Source of the DNA: Ktedonobacteria bacterium
Lineage (GTDB): Bacteria; Chloroflexota; Ktedonobacteria; Ktedonobacterales; JACDGC01
DNA: 40,229 nt
Reading direction: 5' to 3'
Assembly (NCBI GenBank): GCA_027459785.1
Contig: DAIDGU010000056.1
Location: forward strand, 1-40,229
Shown here piece by piece: positions 24,067 to 31,770 of this stretch. Position 1 is the stretch's first letter; the number at the start of each line of letters is the position of its first letter. Made by a program: the position numbers and the translations under genes. The notes under the pieces are model-generated. The model did not search any database. It was not told the DNA's origin and saw only the letters and a list, made by a program, of their open reading frames with translations.

Positions 24067-25030
24067 CCTCGTCGATGGTCTCGGCCATACGCACGGTTCG
24101 CTCTAGCGTGCCGAGTCGTTTCTCAAAGCGGAGCAAACTCATGCGCACTCCTGCCAGTTCAGTATCGTATTGGCGGATTTTGCTGAGATAGTAGGCGCGC
24201 ATTTGGGCGGGGCTAATGGCGCGTGCATCCGTCGCGTCCCCGCGCAGAAGAATATCGGCTGCATCGAACAGGGCTTCTTGAAAATCGAGCAGGCCATCGC
24301 GCAATTCAGGGCGGATGTTGGTGGCATTGATGGAGATGGTCGCTAACCACCACCCAATCGCATTGATTCTGAGGCAAGTCGTCGGGTGGGTTCCTCCCTT
24401 GGGATAGGTCAAGGCAAACTCGCGGAGCCGTGTCTGCAAGATCGGATCGGCGCGCAACCGTCGGATTTGTTGTTGGTGGGTGATACCAAGATAGGTACAT
24501 AACGCGCGCAACGGAATATAGATGGTGGCATCGGCATCACAGGCAACGGGTAATCGTGCGCCCCATTGATAAATTTCAAGGATATCCTGTACGAACGGTT
24601 GCTCTACACCATGACCTACATCCGCATCGTCGAACTCGACTTGGATACGCTCGCCGACTTTCCCAAGTCGCCCTTCCATGTGGGCGATGGTTGCGTGGAC
24701 TCCGTGAAAGTCGCGAGCGATCTGGCGCGTAGTGGGATCGTCAAAGAGCGAAACCGTGGCCAGTCCGCCACGTAGCTGATCATCAGCAGCCAGGAGCAGC
24801 GATTCCTGGAAATCGAGCAGACTTGTTCGCAGCTCCGCTCGAATATTGGCATTCGCAAGCGAGAGGGTGGCCAACCACCAGCCAATAGCGTTTAGTTTGA
24901 GACAATTGGTGTTCTGGGTCCCTCCGCCTCTTGCTCCTGCTGAGATGCTGGGAACCGGGAAGATCTGAAGCCGTTTGGAGAGGATGGCATCGGCCTTGAT
25001 TCGCTCAACAGCCCCTTGCAGAAGTGCCAC
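24059..25030 (-). CDS. Tandem P22_AR_N antirepressor-like protein
   Basis: 323 residues with two related domains. The second (about 175-270) reads YIPLRALCTYLGITHQQQIRRL, LRINAIGWWLATIS and ELRDGLLDFQEALFDAA, matching the phage antirepressor N-terminal family. The first (about 5-95) repeats its later part, LKLNAIGWWLATLSLANANIRAELRTSLLDFQESL, but lacks the YIPL/LGI half. Just upstream in another frame lies GIVTIYHRR, resembling the missing TIY strand. The 5' end is therefore probably truncated or frameshifted, and the GTG at 25030 after TAGGAA may be a secondary start. A coiled coil (LSKIRQYDTELAGVRMSLL) ends the protein. First gene of the five-gene minus operon. Confidence 0.6.
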   Translation of the reverse strand: MALLQGAVERIKADAILSKRLQIFPVPSISAGARGGGTQNTNCLKLNAIGWWLATLSLANANIRAELRTSLLDFQESLLLAADDQLRGGLATVSLFDDPTTRQIARDFHGVHATIAHMEGRLGKVGERIQVEFDDADVGHGVEQPFVQDILEIYQWGARLPVACDADATIYIPLRALCTYLGITHQQQIRRLRADPILQTRLREFALTYPKGGTHPTTCLRINAIGWWLATISINATNIRPELRDGLLDFQEALFDAADILLRGDATDARAISPAQMRAYYLSKIRQYDTELAGVRMSLLRFEKRLGTLERTVRMAETIDEDE

Positions 25031-25397
25031 TTCCTACGATGATATATGGTGACGATGCCCAAGCCCGGCAAATCTATTTGAGGACTGTTTTCCTGCGCTG
25101 CCGGGGCCGAATAATTGATAAGTTTTCTTGCTATTGGAGCATTTCAGAATGAAATTGGAAGTCAGCAGTAATGACGTGCAAGCTCTAGAATTAGCGGGGA
25201 TGATGGGTAGTTATATCCAACCTTTTCAGCGGGCATTCGCCCTAAGAGAGTCTTTGTGAAATGTTCGCGGTATGGGTTGTCGCACTTGCTTTTGCCACCT
25301 ATAGTCTCTGTTATGCCAATGCGGCTGGGACTTCTCACCTGAGAATTCCCGCAGGTACAGATACATGCGCAGCTTAATCCTGAGAGGACACGGTTCA
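25031..25397. other. Divergent intergenic region, 367 bases
   Basis: On the minus strand a stop-free stretch reads AAQENSPQIDLPGLGIVTIY, which may be the broken 5' end of the antirepressor-like gene. On the plus strand it must hold the promoter of the Gly/Asn-rich secreted protein; I cannot pick a convincing -10/-35 pair. ACCTG/CAGGT forms a small hairpin near 25340-25360. No RNA gene recognised. Confidence 0.3.
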
Positions 25398-25967
25398 ATG
25401 CAGACAATTCAGCAAAAGTTTGGCCGGTATATCGTCGTCGGCGCATTCGCGCTGGCCGCCGGTTTCATCGCCCTTGGTGCGGGCGCTACGCCCGCTTCAG
25501 CGCATACAGTGCAACATCAGAACGTGGTCACGCAAGTGACGCATACGAGCCAGCAGGGTAACGGCAACGGTAGCGGCAATAGCAACTGCGGCTGCAACAG
25601 TGGCTATGGCAACGGCAGTGGCTATGGCTACAATAACGGCTACGGTGATGGCTATGGCTACAATAATTGTGGCTGCAACAATGGCTATGGCAATGGCGGC
25701 TATGGCTATGGTTGGGGCAATGGCGGCTATAACAATTGCGGTTGCAACAGCGGCTATGGTTATGGCAGCGGCTATGGTTATGGCAGCGGCTACGGTAACG
25801 GCGGCTATAACTGCGGTTGTAATGGCAGCTATGGCTACGGCAACAGTGGCAGTGGTCACAACGGTTGCACGAGCAGCAACAACAACCACAACGGCAGTGG
25901 TCACAACTGCGGTTGCAACAGCAACGGTAGTGGTAACAGCAACGGCACCTATGGCTACAACGGCTAA
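25398..25967 (+). CDS. Secreted Gly/Asn/Tyr-rich protein with NCGCN repeats
   Basis: 189 residues. Residues 1-35 are a signal peptide ending TPASA-H. The mature part is low complexity: about 130 residues of GYGN/GYGS units interrupted by five NCGCN motifs at fairly regular intervals, plus HNGS segments near the end. The Cys pairs could bind metal or cross-link the protein; glycine-tyrosine repeats are typical of structural surface or coat proteins. I recognise no named family. GAGAGGACACGG precedes the ATG. A hairpin GGCACC/GGTGCC spans the stop codon and an intrinsic terminator follows. A structural surface-layer role is inference. Confidence 0.7.
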   Translation: MQTIQQKFGRYIVVGAFALAAGFIALGAGATPASAHTVQHQNVVTQVTHTSQQGNGNGSGNSNCGCNSGYGNGSGYGYNNGYGDGYGYNNCGCNNGYGNGGYGYGWGNGGYNNCGCNSGYGYGSGYGYGSGYGNGGYNCGCNGSYGYGNSGSGHNGCTSSNNNHNGSGHNCGCNSNGSGNSNGTYGYNG

Positions 25968-26016
25968 GGTGCCGTTTCGTTTAGCAGAAGTGGTTATGCT
26001 AAGGGCATTCGCCCGC

Positions 26017-26050
26017 ACAGGTTCCCTTCAGAGTGAGGGGAACCTGTTTT
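26017..26050 (+). terminator. Intrinsic terminator of the NCGCN protein gene
   Basis: Perfect 10-bp stem ACAGGTTCCC (26017-26026) and GGGAACCTGT (26038-26047) with an 11-base loop and a TTT tail, 50 bases after the stop. Confidence 0.8.
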
Positions 26051-26070
26051 ACTAGGTCAGTGTATTTGCG

Positions 26071-26420
26071 TCAGATGAAGCCCTCGTCGCCGACTAAGCG
26101 GCCATCACGTTGGGCGAAGGTAACGGAGGTGGGTTCGGTCGGCGCGAAAGAGATGGTGCTCTGCGCCCACGCCCCATATTGTAGATGCAGCAGCTTGCCC
26201 GTGTCCGTCACCGCCTAACCGCCGGTTGGCGAATCCAGTGCCATGCCATAGATCGCGTCGCCCGTGGTAATGGGCGAGGGCGCGAGCGTCCAGGTGCTGT
26301 TCTGAAGCCGCGCGATGGAGCCAATGTCGCCGGACGGCCCAGCCAGCATTTGCCGTCGTCAGAGCCACACTATACAGACTCGCCTGGGCCAGGCTCGCCG
26401 ACTGCCGCCACAATCCACCG
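26071..26420 (-). pseudogene. Broken GWAV-type propeller gene
   Basis: Read on the minus strand, the pieces are SLYSVALTTANAGWAV, then in a shifted frame GDIGSIARLQNSTWTLAPSP and TTGDAIYGMALDSPTGG, a TAG stop where Trp of GWAV is expected, then AVTDTGKLLHLQYGAWAQS and a final stop at 26071. Two blades of a GWAVGxxGxILxxxxGxW propeller are recognisable. It has one frameshift (near GCCGTCCGGCGAC), one nonsense codon and no start, so it is dead. It occupies most of the 589-base gap before the next gene. Confidence 0.65.
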
Positions 26421-26556
26421 ATGCCGATTCTGCGACGTTGCCACAGTCCCGGTCTTTTTGCACAGCCACATTGCCTTTTCGAGCGTGTTGTGCTAGGATA
26501 TGGCTACCAGCACAACACGAGGCGCACGTGCGACCACCACAAGGCGGAGCAGAGAC

Positions 26557-27141
26557 ATGGCCGTTCCAACTGAAAAACGCCGGCGCGGGATGTTCCGCCA
26601 TATCCGCCTGATGTTCCAGCGTGCGACCAATACGTTGCCGGCGCATGGGGAGCCAATCTATCAAGCGCACGAGAAGATGAACGCCGGTATGCTGGACATG
26701 CCAGCCAGCGAGCGCCGCTTCGCCCTGAAAGAGATGCTGCAACGCATCGGCTACTTCGCGGCGGAACGTTTCTTGGTGCAGGAATTCGTGCGCGGCGCGC
26801 ACGACAAGAGCAATGCCTTCGCCCGCGAGGCGGCGGCGTACCGCGCCATCCTGCTGCGCGACGGGCAGAGCGCCGACAAGCCGAACACCCCTGCCGCGCT
26901 CAGCGACCTCCTCGCGCGCAATCCCGCCATCGACAGCAAGCTGCCGGCAGACTGGGAGGCGACGCTGCCCAATAAAGATGTCATCCCGCCCTTCCAGCTC
27001 GATCCCGCGATGATGCAGCACCTCGAATTCGCCCGTTTCCTGCTTCAGCGCGGCATCTATAACGAGGGCTTCGACGCCACCGAATTGCCCCCCCACTACC
27101 GCAACCCCGACGACTATCCGATGGGCGACGACAAAAAGTAA
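26557..27141 (+). CDS. Hypothetical 194-residue protein
   Basis: Not recognised. A basic N-terminus (EKRRRGMFRHIRLMFQRATN) leads into a mostly helical, soluble protein with MPASERRFALKEMLQRIGYFAAERFLVQEFVRGAHD and an acidic tail ending MGDDKK. No signal peptide or membrane helix. The start at 26557 follows GGAGCAGAGAC; the frame is open from 26500 without signals. It runs toward the converging flagellar operon, with a palindromic repeat in between. Confidence 0.6.
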   Translation: MAVPTEKRRRGMFRHIRLMFQRATNTLPAHGEPIYQAHEKMNAGMLDMPASERRFALKEMLQRIGYFAAERFLVQEFVRGAHDKSNAFAREAAAYRAILLRDGQSADKPNTPAALSDLLARNPAIDSKLPADWEATLPNKDVIPPFQLDPAMMQHLEFARFLLQRGIYNEGFDATELPPHYRNPDDYPMGDDKK

Positions 27142-27184
27142 GCGGCCATGCCTGCCTGTCATGTCATCACCGCACCTGTTAACC

Positions 27185-27240
27185 GGAGGACAGCCATTCC
27201 TGTCTGTCACCACGGCGGACAGGAATGTCCGCCCCACGAT
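27185..27240. repeat. Palindromic intergenic repeat, copy 1
   Basis: A 24-base unit beginning GGAGGACAGCCATTCCTG (27185-27208) is followed by GGCGGACA-GGAA-TGTCCGCC (27214-27233), an 8-bp hairpin. The reverse complement of the exact 24-mer occurs twice at 39034-39088. It sits between the convergent 194-residue gene and flgL and may end either transcript. Confidence 0.8.
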
Positions 27241-27286
27241 GACCTGTTGCTACGGACGCGCTGCATCATAACCCTATCAATGCCGA

Positions 27287-29065
27287 TCACTTGAGGAACT
27301 CGACCAGCGTCGGCTCGATGCTGCGCGCATCCACCGCCAGGGCGGCTTGATAGACAGTGTTGGCGGTGGCCATCTGCGTCGTCAGGGCGGCGATATCGGC
27401 ATCGGCATCCAGCGAGAGGGCGCGTTGCACCTCGGTGCCGATGCTCTGCAACTGGGTCAGGTTCGCTTGCACGGCGTTGCTCTGCGCGCCGAACTGCGCT
27501 TCCTGGCCGCTGAGCAGATTGATCACATTATCCAGCGCGCCGATATCGTTGCCCAGTCCCGTCGTGGTGGGCGTGAAGGTGAAGTGGTCGCCGTTGCTGA
27601 CGACGAGGCCGGCATTATAGCTGCTCTGTGTCCACGAGAATGCCAGCCCGTTGCCGCCGTTGAAGGTGGTGGTCGTCGGATAGGTGAGCGCCGTGATGCC
27701 GCTGATATTTTGGCCCGCGCCGCCCGCCGCCGCAGTGAAGCTGAACTGGTCGTTCGCCTGCGCCGTTCCCCCGCCGAAGCTGACGACCAGGGAGGGCGCG
27801 ACGGTGAATTGCGGCGGCGAGCCGACGCCGGCCACCGGCGCGCTCCAGGTGACGCCGCCATCGGTGGATGTCGTGATGGTCGCGGGCGTACCGCCGGGCG
27901 CGACGCTGGCGACGCGCACCAGATAATTCGTCGTCGGGCCGGTATAGAGCGTGGCATTGAAGTTCAGCCCCTCCGCCGCCGGCTTGGCCTCGTTCGCCAT
28001 GATCGTCGGGCTGTAGGTGATGCCGCCATCGGTGGAAACTTGCACGCCGATGACATTATCGTTTACGTCCAGTTGCGCCGCGCGCACGGTAATGGTGGGG
28101 TTGCCGGGCAGCGTCGAGGGACTGGTGATCGCTACTTGCTCGTTACCACTGTTTTTCGTCGCCAGCGTGGTGAAGGCCGAGGCGGGGCCGGGGCCACTGG
28201 CGCTGATCGTGAACTGATCGCCCACCGCCGGGTTCAGCGCGCCGTTGGTGAAGCTGGCCGTCATGCCGCCCGGCAGCGCAAAGGTGGGAGGCGTCCCCAC
28301 GCCGGCCACGGGCGTCCAGGGGGCGCCGCCGGTCGTGGCATATTGGATGCCGGTGATCTTGCCTGCCGTCACGCTCGTCACCTGCACGGTATACGTCGCC
28401 GCCGCGCCGGCATATGTGCCGGTCAGGCCCAGCGTCGCCGTGCCGGTGTTCGAGGCCGGCGTGAAGGCGGTGGATGTGTTGAGGTGCTGTTCCAGGTTGG
28501 TCAGCGCGGTGAAGATGCCGTTCGTGCCGGTGAAGATCGCCGTTGGGTCGGCATTGACGCGCATGGTGTAGCCGGGGCCAAGCTGGTGCGAGATCGCGCC
28601 CGTGTCGCCGGCGTAACCGCCCTGCGCGTTGAAGGGTGTCGTTGTCACCTGTGTGCCGGCGAAGATCGCGCTGGATCCATACGTGGTATTGCCGATCTGC
28701 ACCACCTGCTGAATGAGCTGGCTCACCTCCTGGGCGATGCCGCTGCGGTCAGTGGCGGTGTTCGTGTCGTTCGCGCCTTGCACGGCCAAGGTGCGGGCGC
28801 GAGCGGCCACGTCGCTGAGTTGCTGCAACGCCGATGATGTCGTTTGCAGCCAGTTCAGCGCCGTCTGGGAGCTGCTCTGGTCCTGCTTGTTCCAATCGCT
28901 CGTCGCCTGCATATCCACGGCATACGCGGTGCCAGCAGGGTCGTCGCTGGGCTGGTTGATGCGCTTGCCAGATGACAACTGGCGATCCAACGACTGGATG
29001 TTTTGGTAGGTGTTCTCCAGATTATCGATGATGTCGTTGGCAATGGTAATGGGCGTGACGCGCAT
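27287..29065 (-). CDS. flgL: Flagellar hook-filament junction protein FlgL, enlarged
   Basis: 592 residues; the usual FlgL has about 300. The conserved ends are present: MRVTPITIANDIIDNLENTYQNI, LDRQLSSGKRINQPSDDPAGTAYAVDM and DVAARARTLAVQGANDTN at the start, and DIAALTTQMATANTVYQAALAVDA near the C-terminus, which pack into the filament core. Between about 200 and 490 lies a large Ser/Thr/Gly-rich insertion with Ig-like repeats that should project from the filament. Last gene of flgM-flgN-flgK-flgL, 20 bases after flgK, preceded by AAAGGAT. Exported by the flagellar type III system. Confidence 0.88.
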   Translation of the reverse strand: MRVTPITIANDIIDNLENTYQNIQSLDRQLSSGKRINQPSDDPAGTAYAVDMQATSDWNKQDQSSSQTALNWLQTTSSALQQLSDVAARARTLAVQGANDTNTATDRSGIAQEVSQLIQQVVQIGNTTYGSSAIFAGTQVTTTPFNAQGGYAGDTGAISHQLGPGYTMRVNADPTAIFTGTNGIFTALTNLEQHLNTSTAFTPASNTGTATLGLTGTYAGAAATYTVQVTSVTAGKITGIQYATTGGAPWTPVAGVGTPPTFALPGGMTASFTNGALNPAVGDQFTISASGPGPASAFTTLATKNSGNEQVAITSPSTLPGNPTITVRAAQLDVNDNVIGVQVSTDGGITYSPTIMANEAKPAAEGLNFNATLYTGPTTNYLVRVASVAPGGTPATITTSTDGGVTWSAPVAGVGSPPQFTVAPSLVVSFGGGTAQANDQFSFTAAAGGAGQNISGITALTYPTTTTFNGGNGLAFSWTQSSYNAGLVVSNGDHFTFTPTTTGLGNDIGALDNVINLLSGQEAQFGAQSNAVQANLTQLQSIGTEVQRALSLDADADIAALTTQMATANTVYQAALAVDARSIEPTLVEFLK

Positions 29066-29085
29066 ATACGGGCTATCCTTTCCGC

Positions 29086-30609
29086 TTAGTTCCCCAGGCC
29101 CATGTGGTTGACGATGGTGTTGAGCATTGAATCGACGGTGGTGACGACGCGGGCGGCGGCCTCGTAACTATGTTGGAACTGAATGAGCAGAGTCATCTGC
29201 TCGTCCTGGTTGACGCCGCCGACGGCCTGGCGCTGCGCCGTCAGGCTCTGCATCACCGTCGCTTGCGTCTGGTTGTTATTATGCGCCAGTTGCGCGTTCG
29301 CTCCCATCGTCGTGATCACATTCTCGTAGCTTTGCTCGATGGTGAAGCCGGGCAGCGGCGAGCCGACCGCGCCGACGGCGGAGCGCAGATTGGAAATCGC
29401 CTGGGCGTTCGCGCCGTCGCCGACCGCGCCAGCAGTCGCCGCCATGATCGCCTGGGGATTGGCGACAATCGCCGGGTCCACGGTGATGTTGGCGGCGGTG
29501 ACGGTGCTGACGGCGGAAAACGGTGCCGTCAGCGCCACGGCAGGCGGGGTCACGTTGAAAAACGGCTTGCCGGTGTTGCCATTGAGATCATAGCCCGTGG
29601 CGTGTTGGACGTTGACATCCTGCGCCAGTGCCTGAGCGATGTTGTTGAGTTGGCTGATCAAGCCCGTGCTGCCGCCGATGACGCTGTCGCGCATCTGAAT
29701 CGCCGCGCCCAGCGTGCCGCCGATGGGGGCGGGCTGCGTGGGAAACAGCACCGGGTCCATATATGCTAGGCCGTCGGCATAGGTTGGCACGCCCATCGTC
29801 ACCGCCAGCAGCAGGTTCGTGCTGGTGCCGCTGACGAGCGGCGCTTCGCTGGGCCGCGCCACTTGCAGGGTGGTCGCGCCGGGAACTTGCGTCGCCAGGT
29901 TGACCGTCACCGTGCCGTTGGTCTGCGTCGTATACGTGATGGGGACGATATTGCTGAGTTGGTCCAGCAACTGATCGCGCTGGTCCAGCAGATCGTTCGG
30001 CTGTTGGTTGACGGCCCCGACGGCGCTGATCTGCCCGTTCAGATTGGCGATCTGCGTGGCGAGGGAGTTGATGGTGGTGACATCCGTGCCGACATATTTG
30101 TCCGCCGTCTGCTGGGTCTGGGTCAACTGCTGGGCGTCGCTGTTCAGCGTGGCGGCGAGCGCGCTGCCGTTCTGTTGCACCTGCGCCCGCGCGCCCATGT
30201 TGGTCGGGTCGTCGGCCAGCGCCTGCCAGCCATTCCAGAAGGCTGAAAGCTTCGCGCCCAGGCCGGTGCTGGAAGGTTCCGGCAAGATGCCCTGCACCTG
30301 GGTATATTGCGTGTCGAGCGTGGCATATTGGCCGGCGTACTGGTTCTCGTAGCGGAACTGTGTATCCAGCAGCGCGTCGCGCCCGCGCCCGATCGTCGTC
30401 ACTTTCACGCCGGTGCCGATCTGGCCAGGACCGACAGTGTTCATCATCGACGGCACGGTATAGGGTGGCGTGGCTTGCAGGTTCGCCGTCTGCAAGGAAT
30501 AGCCGGGAGTGCTGGCGTTGGCGACGTTGTGGCCGATGGTTTCGAGAGCGATCTCGTCCGATCCCAACGCGGTGTTAGCGGTGTTGAGCGCGGTAAAAAT
30601 GGTGGTCAT
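29086..30609 (-). CDS. flgK: Flagellar hook-associated protein FlgK
   Basis: 507 residues. The N-terminus TALNTANTALGSDEIALETIGHNVANASTPGYS is the classic rod/hook/HAP signature, followed by DALLDTQFRYENQYAG. The C-terminus GGVNQDEQMTLLIQFQHSYEAAARVVTTVDSMLNTIVNHMG forms the matching coil. FlgK is the first junction protein between hook and filament. AAGGAGGGGAGTTTC precedes the ATG. Between flgN (30-base gap) and flgL (20-base gap) in one operon. Confidence 0.93.
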   Translation of the reverse strand: MTTIFTALNTANTALGSDEIALETIGHNVANASTPGYSLQTANLQATPPYTVPSMMNTVGPGQIGTGVKVTTIGRGRDALLDTQFRYENQYAGQYATLDTQYTQVQGILPEPSSTGLGAKLSAFWNGWQALADDPTNMGARAQVQQNGSALAATLNSDAQQLTQTQQTADKYVGTDVTTINSLATQIANLNGQISAVGAVNQQPNDLLDQRDQLLDQLSNIVPITYTTQTNGTVTVNLATQVPGATTLQVARPSEAPLVSGTSTNLLLAVTMGVPTYADGLAYMDPVLFPTQPAPIGGTLGAAIQMRDSVIGGSTGLISQLNNIAQALAQDVNVQHATGYDLNGNTGKPFFNVTPPAVALTAPFSAVSTVTAANITVDPAIVANPQAIMAATAGAVGDGANAQAISNLRSAVGAVGSPLPGFTIEQSYENVITTMGANAQLAHNNNQTQATVMQSLTAQRQAVGGVNQDEQMTLLIQFQHSYEAAARVVTTVDSMLNTIVNHMGLGN

Positions 30610-30639
30610 GAAACTCCCCTCCTTGGAAGTGGCATGGAA

Positions 30640-31164
30640 TCAGGCCCGATAATCACAGATGAGGCTGGGCCGTAAGTCGAGCGCGGCACCGCCCTGGGGT
30701 GTATAGGTCGGGTGGCGGGCGTGGCGAAGGGCGGCGGCGATCAACCCACCGTTCATTCGTTGCGCCTGGGTGATGATGTCGGCGTTGCGCGCGTTGGCAC
30801 GCCGCAAACGGCTGACGCGCTGGCTGAGCGTGAGCGCCGCCGCATCCAAGCGGGCGCGGTACGCGGGCGATTGCACCCACCCACGCACATCCGCCAGCGT
30901 CGGCGGCTGGGCCAGGCCGTGGTGTCGCGCCCATCCGGCGCACATGGCGGTGCGCTGGCGTTCCAGCGCCTGGGCCTCCGCGATGACACGCTCTTTTTCC
31001 GTCACCAGCGCCGCCAGCGCGGCGAGATCTGCCCGCCCGATGGCCGCGCGCTCGCGCTCAGACAGATCCAGCAGGCGCTCATACAGCGCGCCCTGGCGGT
31101 CGAGGTTCACCAGCAGGTCGTCGAACGCGGGATCGCGCGCGGGGGGCGAGTTGTCTTCCAGCAT
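30640..31164 (-). CDS. flgN: FlgN-type export chaperone
   Basis: 174 residues, helical. LDRQGALYERLLDLSERERAAI, DLAALAALVTEKERVIAEAQALERQR and RLRRANARNADIITQAQRMNGGLIAA follow the FlgN pattern. It keeps FlgK and FlgL soluble before export. The start at 31164 follows GAGGGAGCGACCCC; a GTG at 31185 that overlaps the flgM stop is an alternative. Position between flgM and flgK agrees with the call. Confidence 0.82.
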   Translation of the reverse strand: MLEDNSPPARDPAFDDLLVNLDRQGALYERLLDLSERERAAIGRADLAALAALVTEKERVIAEAQALERQRTAMCAGWARHHGLAQPPTLADVRGWVQSPAYRARLDAAALTLSQRVSRLRRANARNADIITQAQRMNGGLIAAALRHARHPTYTPQGGAALDLRPSLICDYRA

Positions 31165-31181
31165 GGGGTCGCTCCCTCGCC

Positions 31182-31514
31182 TCACTGCGCCGCGCCACCC
31201 AAGAGCTTCGTCGCCAGGGCGTCGGCATCAACCTCCGCCGGCTGGTTCGCCAGGCGCGCCTGGATGGCCGCGACGCGGTTCGCCCGCACCTCTGGCGTGC
31301 TGAGGGCGGCGGCCAGCGCCCGCGCGAAGGTCTGCGCGCCAGGCGAGAGCGCGATGACGGCACCGGTGGGCGTGGTGGCAGGCGGCGGTGTGGCGGCGGG
31401 ATCGCTCCCCTGTGATGCGGGCGTGGCGGCGGCTCCCGTGGTGGAAGTGGCGCGATTGAGCGTGTCATGGTACGCATTGGTCGCGCGTTGCGAGGTCAGC
31501 TTGTCAATGGTCAT
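31182..31514 (-). CDS. flgM: FlgM-like anti-sigma-28 factor
   Basis: 110 residues. The Thr/Ala/Pro-rich N-terminal half is probably disordered. The C-terminal half (GAVIALSPGAQTFARALAAALSTPEVRANRVAAIQARLANQPAEVDADALATKLLG) matches FlgM, where helices bind the flagellar sigma factor; RxxxIxxx[IL]xxGxYxVD is represented by RVAAIQARLANQPAEVD. It would hold sigma-28 until the hook is complete. The start at 31514 follows GGGAGAAAC; the frame's longer upstream part overlaps the divergent PLD promoter. First gene of the flagellar operon. Confidence 0.8.
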   Translation of the reverse strand: MTIDKLTSQRATNAYHDTLNRATSTTGAAATPASQGSDPAATPPPATTPTGAVIALSPGAQTFARALAAALSTPEVRANRVAAIQARLANQPAEVDADALATKLLGGAAQ

Positions 31515-31584
31515 GAGCGTGTTTCTCCCATTCGTCCGTGGCCGGGATACTGAGTAAAGGGCGCGATGCCTCTTCAACAGCTCT

Positions 31585-31612
31585 CTATCGACAGCATAGC
31601 GCGGAAACATGA
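31585..31612 (-). promoter_or_regulatory. Candidate sigma-28-like promoter of flgM operon
   Basis: On the minus strand TCATGTTT, a 12-base spacer, then GTCGATAG. Compared with the flagellar consensus TAAAGTTT-N11-GCCGATAA, each box matches 6 of 8 and the spacer is one base long. It lies about 70 bases before flgM. Tentative. Confidence 0.3.
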
Positions 31613-31770
31613 GGGTGAATTTGCCCGTTCGTCCCCAAACTCGCACACAAGAGGCGGGAATGGGCGCGGCAAGGCAGCAGGGAAGTTGCAACACAGCGCA
31701 TCCCATGCCACAATGAGAGGTAGCATTGTGAGCAGCAGAACTACCACCTGTAAGGGAGCGCCAGCAACTT

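Noticed and set aside
25557..25960. Tandem repeats suggestive of a CRISPR array
   Set aside because: Short GGCTATGGC-type units of variable length encode Gly-Tyr codons of a secreted protein; no constant repeat with unique spacers.
27347..28837. Long plus-strand open frame opposite flgL
   Set aside because: Arg/Ala/His-rich translation without motifs, a GC-driven antisense shadow of flgL.
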